From an uncultured Clostridium sp. (lineage in GTDB: Bacteria > Bacillota > Clostridia > Lachnospirales > Lachnospiraceae): a stretch of 7,745 nucleotides of DNA. The notes below the pieces were generated by a model. The model saw only the letters and a list, made by a program, of their open reading frames with translations, did no database searches and was not told the DNA's origin. Positions 5,250 through 7,745 of this stretch are shown one piece after another; within the stretch, counting starts at the first letter, position 1, and the number at the start of each line of letters is the position of its first letter. Position numbers and translations under genes: made by a program. The stretch spans positions 1 through 7,745 of the forward strand of contig URUX01000117.1 of NCBI GenBank assembly GCA_900551135.1, given 5' to 3'.

Positions 5250-6190
5250 AAAAATGGATTAAGATTGCTGCAGCTGCGGGAGCGATTATGTATGGAGTCG
5301 GCGGTATTACGGCGCTGGCTGCCATGGGGCTGGGAGCGAAACCCGGGGCAGTTCATATTTCAGAAGATGGTATCAGATACATCAGCGCTGATTCTGCTGA
5401 AGAAAGATGGGAGTGCTGGGAAGACGGCCTGGAGCATAGATGGAGGCGCTGGGAAGAGGTGAATCCCAATAATCCTATAGAAGACGAAGGACTTGGAAAA
5501 ACGGCGGAGACGGACCAGATATCAGATGGACAGGCGCAAAGTTTTCTGCCGGACAGGATCTATAAAATTGATATAGAACTGTTGGGAGGAGAAGTGGAAA
5601 TATATCCGGTTTCGGAAAACGAAATCCAGATTGGGATAGATGGACAGGCGCAAAAAAGGGGCGTCTTCATCCACGAACAAGGGGGAGAACTGAAAGTCTG
5701 CCAGAGAAGGAAAGAATTTGCATGGTTTCAGAATGAATCCTATGGAACGGTCCGGATTGGCATTCCGGAGACTGCAGTAATCAGCGAACTGGAATGTGAG
5801 ATTGATGCCGGAACCTGTACAGTTGAAAATATTCAGACCAGAATGATGGATTTTAGTACAAAAGCAGGCGTGATTGAAGCGTCAGGTATCCGGACGGAGG
5901 AACTGGATGTAAGTGCAGGGACTGGAAGAGCAGACATTGAAGGCGCTGTAGAGAGAAAAGCAGAGGGAGACTGCGGAGTGGGAGAATTGGTATTTCTTCT
6001 GGAAGGGAAAAAAGAAGACTTTAACTATGACTTGGAAACTGGCGCAGGAACCATTCAAATAGGAGATTCCCGGTATAGCGGAATCGGTCTGGAGGAAAAA
6101 ATAGATAATCGGGGGCTGGGTGCTGTAAAAACCATGGAATTAGAAGTGGGAACTGGCAGCACCACGGTATCTTTCTATTTAACGTATTAG
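5246..6190 (+). CDS. Membrane-anchored DUF4097-type beta-repeat protein
   Basis: This 314-residue protein has a short basic start and a hydrophobic segment at about residues 6-28 (signal anchor; no lipobox cysteine is seen). Next comes an unusual Trp/Arg/Glu-rich stretch (W55, W58, W66, W69), then an acidic linker to about residue 100. The C-terminal part (about 104-314) reads as stacked beta strands of the DUF4097 (putative adhesin) type. Loosely repeated units of about 20 residues carry the theme D/S/T-x-x-AGT-x-x-V/I, for example DAGTCTVENI at 187-196, STKAGVIEASGI at 204-215, SAGTGRADIEG at 223-233, TGAGTIQIGDS at 265-275 and EVGTGSTTVSF at 300-310. The domain is predicted to lie outside the membrane. 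It is the last gene of the padR-HAAS cassette, and DUF4097 proteins often accompany such pairs. Its ligand is unknown. A 17-bp exact repeat within the gene encodes DGQAQ twice. Confidence 0.83.
   Translation: MKKWIKIAAAAGAIMYGVGGITALAAMGLGAKPGAVHISEDGIRYISADSAEERWECWEDGLEHRWRRWEEVNPNNPIEDEGLGKTAETDQISDGQAQSFLPDRIYKIDIELLGGEVEIYPVSENEIQIGIDGQAQKRGVFIHEQGGELKVCQRRKEFAWFQNESYGTVRIGIPETAVISELECEIDAGTCTVENIQTRMMDFSTKAGVIEASGIRTEELDVSAGTGRADIEGAVERKAEGDCGVGELVFLLEGKKEDFNYDLETGAGTIQIGDSRYSGIGLEEKIDNRGLGAVKTMELEVGTGSTTVSFYLTY
5524..5540 (+). repeat. 17-bp direct repeat, copy 1
   Basis: AGATGGACAGGCGCAAA recurs exactly at 5638-5654, 114 bp (38 codons) further on and in the same frame, each time encoding DGQAQ. 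The copies flank the first beta strands of the DUF4097 protein. Confidence 0.6.
5638..5654 (+). repeat. 17-bp direct repeat, copy 2
   Basis: Exact second copy of the 17-bp sequence at 5524-5540. The preceding codons differ (Ser in copy 1, Ile in copy 2), so the identity stops at the repeat boundary. Confidence 0.6.
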
Positions 6191-6290
6191 ACAGCAGTGT
6201 ACTGTTCAGAAAAAGAATAAGAGAAGAACCGGTATAAAGAGGATAAAAAACGGGAATCATTTGGGTGCACAGAAAAAGGAGGCATCCAAT
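6191..6290. other. Intergenic stretch with no recognised promoter or terminator
   Basis: Apart from the ribosome binding site at 6276-6282 nothing clear is seen. There is no T-tract hairpin after the DUF4097 gene, so the spore-protein gene could also be reached by read-through. GAATA, GTATA and GGATA elements that could be sigma-G -35 boxes have no CAT-type -10 partner at 17-18 bp. Confidence 0.5.
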
Positions 6291-6497
6291 ATGACGAAAA
6301 CAAAAAAACAAAAGCCGTTTGATCCGGCAGACTTAAGTCCGGAGGAAAAACTGAAGTTTGAAATCGCAGAAGAACTGGGATTAAGGGACAAAGTAATAAG
6401 CGGAGGCTGGAGAAGCCTGACTGCAAAAGAAAGCGGACGAATTGGCGGATTAATTACGAAAAAACGAAGAGAACAGAAAAAGAACCAGGAAAATTAA
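6291..6497 (+). CDS. Small acid-soluble spore protein, alpha/beta type (divergent)
   Basis: This 68-residue basic protein matches the alpha/beta SASP pattern. KFEIAEELGL at residues 22-31 corresponds to the conserved segment cut by the germination protease GPR between Glu and Ile. LTAKESGRIGGLITKK at 43-58 corresponds to the second conserved block (usually LTARxNGxxGG). In the family these proteins coat DNA in the forespore, change its conformation to A-like and protect it from UV and chemicals, then serve as an amino-acid source at germination. The start at 6291 has AAGGAGG at 6276-6282, 8 nt upstream; a TTG at 6261 lies before that site. Divergences are the Asn-to-Ser change in the second block, a GGW in place of the usual acidic residue, and a very Lys/Arg-rich C-terminal tail. 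Family members are usually made under sigma-G; no convincing sigma-G promoter was found in 6191-6290. Confidence 0.85.
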   Translation: MTKTKKQKPFDPADLSPEEKLKFEIAEELGLRDKVISGGWRSLTAKESGRIGGLITKKRREQKKNQEN

Positions 6498-6513
6498 ATG
6501 GTTGTTGTAAAAA

Positions 6514-6552
6514 AGCAGCGGCTTCTCAGGGTTTATCTGGGGCTGCTGTTTT
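6514..6552 (+). terminator. Intrinsic terminator after the spore-protein gene (possibly bidirectional)
   Basis: AGCAGC at 6514-6519 pairs with GCTGCT at 6542-6547, and CTCAG pairs with CTGGG (6537-6541) inside it with one T:G pair and a 7-nt loop; a 5-nt bulge interrupts the left arm. TTTT follows on the + strand after one G. On the - strand a run of six T follows, so it may work in both directions. Confidence 0.72.
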
Positions 6553-6614
6553 GCAGATAACGATTGGAGAAAGAGCCGGGGGACAGATAGATGCCCTGGC
6601 ATAGGGAGAATTGG

Positions 6615-7604
6615 ATGAAAATCGGAATCATCAGTTTTACAAAGGCGGGAAGCCAGCTGGCAGAGAAGGCAGGCAGAGTACTGGAAATGCATGGATACAG
6701 ATGCAGGATAGACAAATGGCAGAACGGTATGAGTCTTTCAGACTGGACCAGGGATTGCTGGAAAGAAAACCAGGGAATTGTGTTTGTTGGAGCGGCCGGA
6801 ATTGCAGTCAGGACCATCGCTCCTTTTTTAAAGGATAAATTTACGGATCCTGCAGTAGTGGTAATGGATGAAAAGGGACGTTTTGCAATCCCTCTGGCAT
6901 CGGGACATATGGGAGGAGCCAATAGGCTTGCAGAAGTCCTGGGGCAGGAACTGCATGCCATTCCGGTAATTACCACTGCTACAGATGTTAATCATCTTTT
7001 TGCGGTCGATGTATTTGCCAGAGAAAACCATCTGTATCTGACAGACAGGAGACTGGCCAAACAGGTATCTGCCAGGCTGCTGGAAGGAAACGTCATAGGG
7101 TGGAAGGCAGACTGGGGAGAGTTTCCTGCGCCAAAAGGGTTTGCCTTGCCGGAACTGGACGAACAAAACGGTTTAACAGTATGGATTACCATTTCCGATC
7201 AGGAGAAGGCCGGTTATCTGAAGCTGATTCCCAGAGCGGTAGTGATTGGGATTGGATGCAGAAAAGGGACAGACGGAGAAGTTCTTGGCAGAGCGGTGGA
7301 TCAGATGCTGGAACAGCATCACATCAGTCGCAGTGCTGTTTTAGGAGTGGCTACGATTGATATAAAAGAAAAAGAGCCGGCGATTGCAGAACTGGTAACA
7401 GCCAGAGGCTGGGAATTGTTTTCTTATACAGCAGAAGAACTGGGGAATGTGGAAGGAGAATTTTCAGAGTCGGACTTTGTGAAACAGACTGTGGGAGTGG
7501 GAAATGTGTGTGAACGGGCCGTAGTTTGTTCAGGAGCTGAATTAATTGCGAAAAAAACCCTGTTTTCCGGGATTACAGCAGCCCTGGGAGTGATGAAAAG
7601 ATGA
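6615..7604 (+). CDS. cbiG: Cobalt-precorrin-5A hydrolase (CbiG)
   Basis: This 329-residue cytoplasmic enzyme of the anaerobic (early cobalt insertion) cobalamin pathway opens the delta-lactone of cobalt-precorrin-5A and releases the C20 fragment as acetaldehyde, giving cobalt-precorrin-5B. The N-terminal domain (about 50-132) carries GAAGIAVRTIAPFLKDK at 59-75, DPAVVVMDE at 78-86 and SGHMGGANRLA at 96-106. A variable middle domain spans about 138-200. The C-terminal domain (about 208-326) carries VVIGIGCRKGT at 209-219, TIDIKEKEPAI at 247-257, TVGVGNVCERAV at 292-303 and the AKKTLFSGITAALG end. The start at 6615 is chosen because the protein then begins MKIGIISFT like the family and AGGGAGA at 6603-6609 precedes it; an ATG at 6591 would add eight residues. 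No other cob/cbi gene and no cobalamin riboswitch is visible nearby. The gene converges on tRNA-Leu. Confidence 0.95.
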   Translation: MKIGIISFTKAGSQLAEKAGRVLEMHGYRCRIDKWQNGMSLSDWTRDCWKENQGIVFVGAAGIAVRTIAPFLKDKFTDPAVVVMDEKGRFAIPLASGHMGGANRLAEVLGQELHAIPVITTATDVNHLFAVDVFARENHLYLTDRRLAKQVSARLLEGNVIGWKADWGEFPAPKGFALPELDEQNGLTVWITISDQEKAGYLKLIPRAVVIGIGCRKGTDGEVLGRAVDQMLEQHHISRSAVLGVATIDIKEKEPAIAELVTARGWELFSYTAEELGNVEGEFSESDFVKQTVGVGNVCERAVVCSGAELIAKKTLFSGITAALGVMKR

Positions 7605-7630
7605 ATGAGCAGAAGCTTTTGGGGAATAAC

Positions 7631-7655
7631 AAAAAAGGAAGTCAAACGACTTCCT
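7631..7655 (-). terminator. Intrinsic terminator of tRNA-Leu
   Basis: On the - strand a perfect 8-bp hairpin (arms 7648-7655 and 7636-7643, loop 7644-7647) is followed by a T-run from the A-tract 7631-7636. It starts 9 nt after the tRNA 3' end. Read on the + strand the same hairpin lacks a T-tract, so it is not a good terminator for cbiG. Confidence 0.9.
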
Positions 7656-7663
7656 GTAAATCG

Positions 7664-7745
7664 TGCAGAAGAAGAGACTTGAACTCTCATGGTATTGCTA
7701 CCACACGGACCTGAACCGTGCGCGTCTGCCAATTCCGCCACTTCT
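7664..7745 (-). tRNA. tRNA-Leu (anticodon CAG), 5'-terminal two bases outside the window
   Basis: The - strand folds as a class II tRNA. The acceptor 3' strand CTTCTGC (7671-7665) pairs with the 5' AGAAG at the window edge, so the first two bases (expected GC) lie beyond base 7745. The T arm is GAGAG, TTCAAGT, CTCTT (7688-7672). The anticodon arm has loop TTCAGGT (7715-7709), giving anticodon CAG at 7713-7711, which reads the leucine codon CUG. A long variable arm with paired TGGTA and TACCA confirms the leucine type. The discriminator is A at 7664 and the next bases are CGA, so CCA is not encoded and must be added by the CCA-adding enzyme. Confidence 0.95.

Noticed and set aside
6021..6311. 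- strand open frames covering the end of the DUF4097 gene and the gap before the spore-protein gene
   Set aside because: They are rich in Phe, Leu, Ser and Pro, typical of antisense of A/G-rich coding DNA, and no ribosome binding site was seen.
6533..6976. A - strand open frame of 147 codons opposite cbiG
   Set aside because: It is antisense to the conserved N-terminal domain of CbiG and shows no family motif; it is a shadow.
7424..7741. A - strand open frame of 105 codons beginning MAELADAHGSGP
   Set aside because: This is the well-known conceptual translation of a tRNA-Leu gene. It runs through the tRNA, its terminator and the antisense of cbiG.
7664..7745. The tRNA-Leu 3' end as an integration (att) site
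   Set aside because: No duplicate of the tRNA 3' segment and no integrase or phage gene is visible in the window.

Overview
The window looks like a chromosomal segment of a spore-forming, anaerobic member of the Firmicutes, most likely a Lachnospiraceae-type Clostridium. The evidence is a low-to-mid G+C content with AGGAGG-type ribosome binding sites, a FAD flavoprotein - cmk - ispH - rpsA gene order familiar from that group, an alpha/beta-type small acid-soluble spore protein, and a tRNA-Leu gene without an encoded CCA. The family-level placement is inference from protein style and gene order, not from a search.

Layout. Bases 1-3283 are a tightly packed housekeeping operon on the + strand. 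It holds the C-terminal part of an HI0933/BaiN-type flavoprotein, cmk (CMP kinase), ispH (last step of the MEP isoprenoid pathway) and a four-domain ribosomal protein S1, and it closes with a strong intrinsic terminator. The genes are joined by a 1-nt gap (flavoprotein/cmk), a TGATG junction (cmk/ispH) and a 20-nt out-of-frame overlap (ispH/rpsA). Bases 3311-3997 encode a membrane-anchored YkuD-type L,D-transpeptidase.

Bases 4014-6190 form the most distinctive unit: a self-contained three-gene cassette. It encodes a PadR-family repressor, a HAAS/DUF1700 membrane protein and a membrane-anchored DUF4097-type beta-repeat protein. Each junction is an ATGA overlap. The cassette is driven by a consensus promoter (TTGACA, 17 bp, TATAAT). 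Two AT-only inverted repeats with identical 9-bp arms lie over the -10 element and just past the predicted start site, with centres 32 bp apart. A third, degenerate copy lies 31 bp further on. The simplest reading is an autoregulated envelope-sensing or stress module.

Bases 6291-6552 hold a small spore-protein gene and its hairpin terminator. Bases 6615-7604 hold cbiG (cobalt-precorrin-5A hydrolase, anaerobic cobalamin pathway), which has no other cob/cbi gene beside it in the window. Facing it on the - strand is a tRNA-Leu(CAG) with its own terminator; its first two bases fall beyond the window edge. No gene-free stretch exceeds 300 bases. The longest are 3998-4125 (promoter and operators), 6191-6290 (nothing recognised except a ribosome binding site) and 6498-6614 (terminator).
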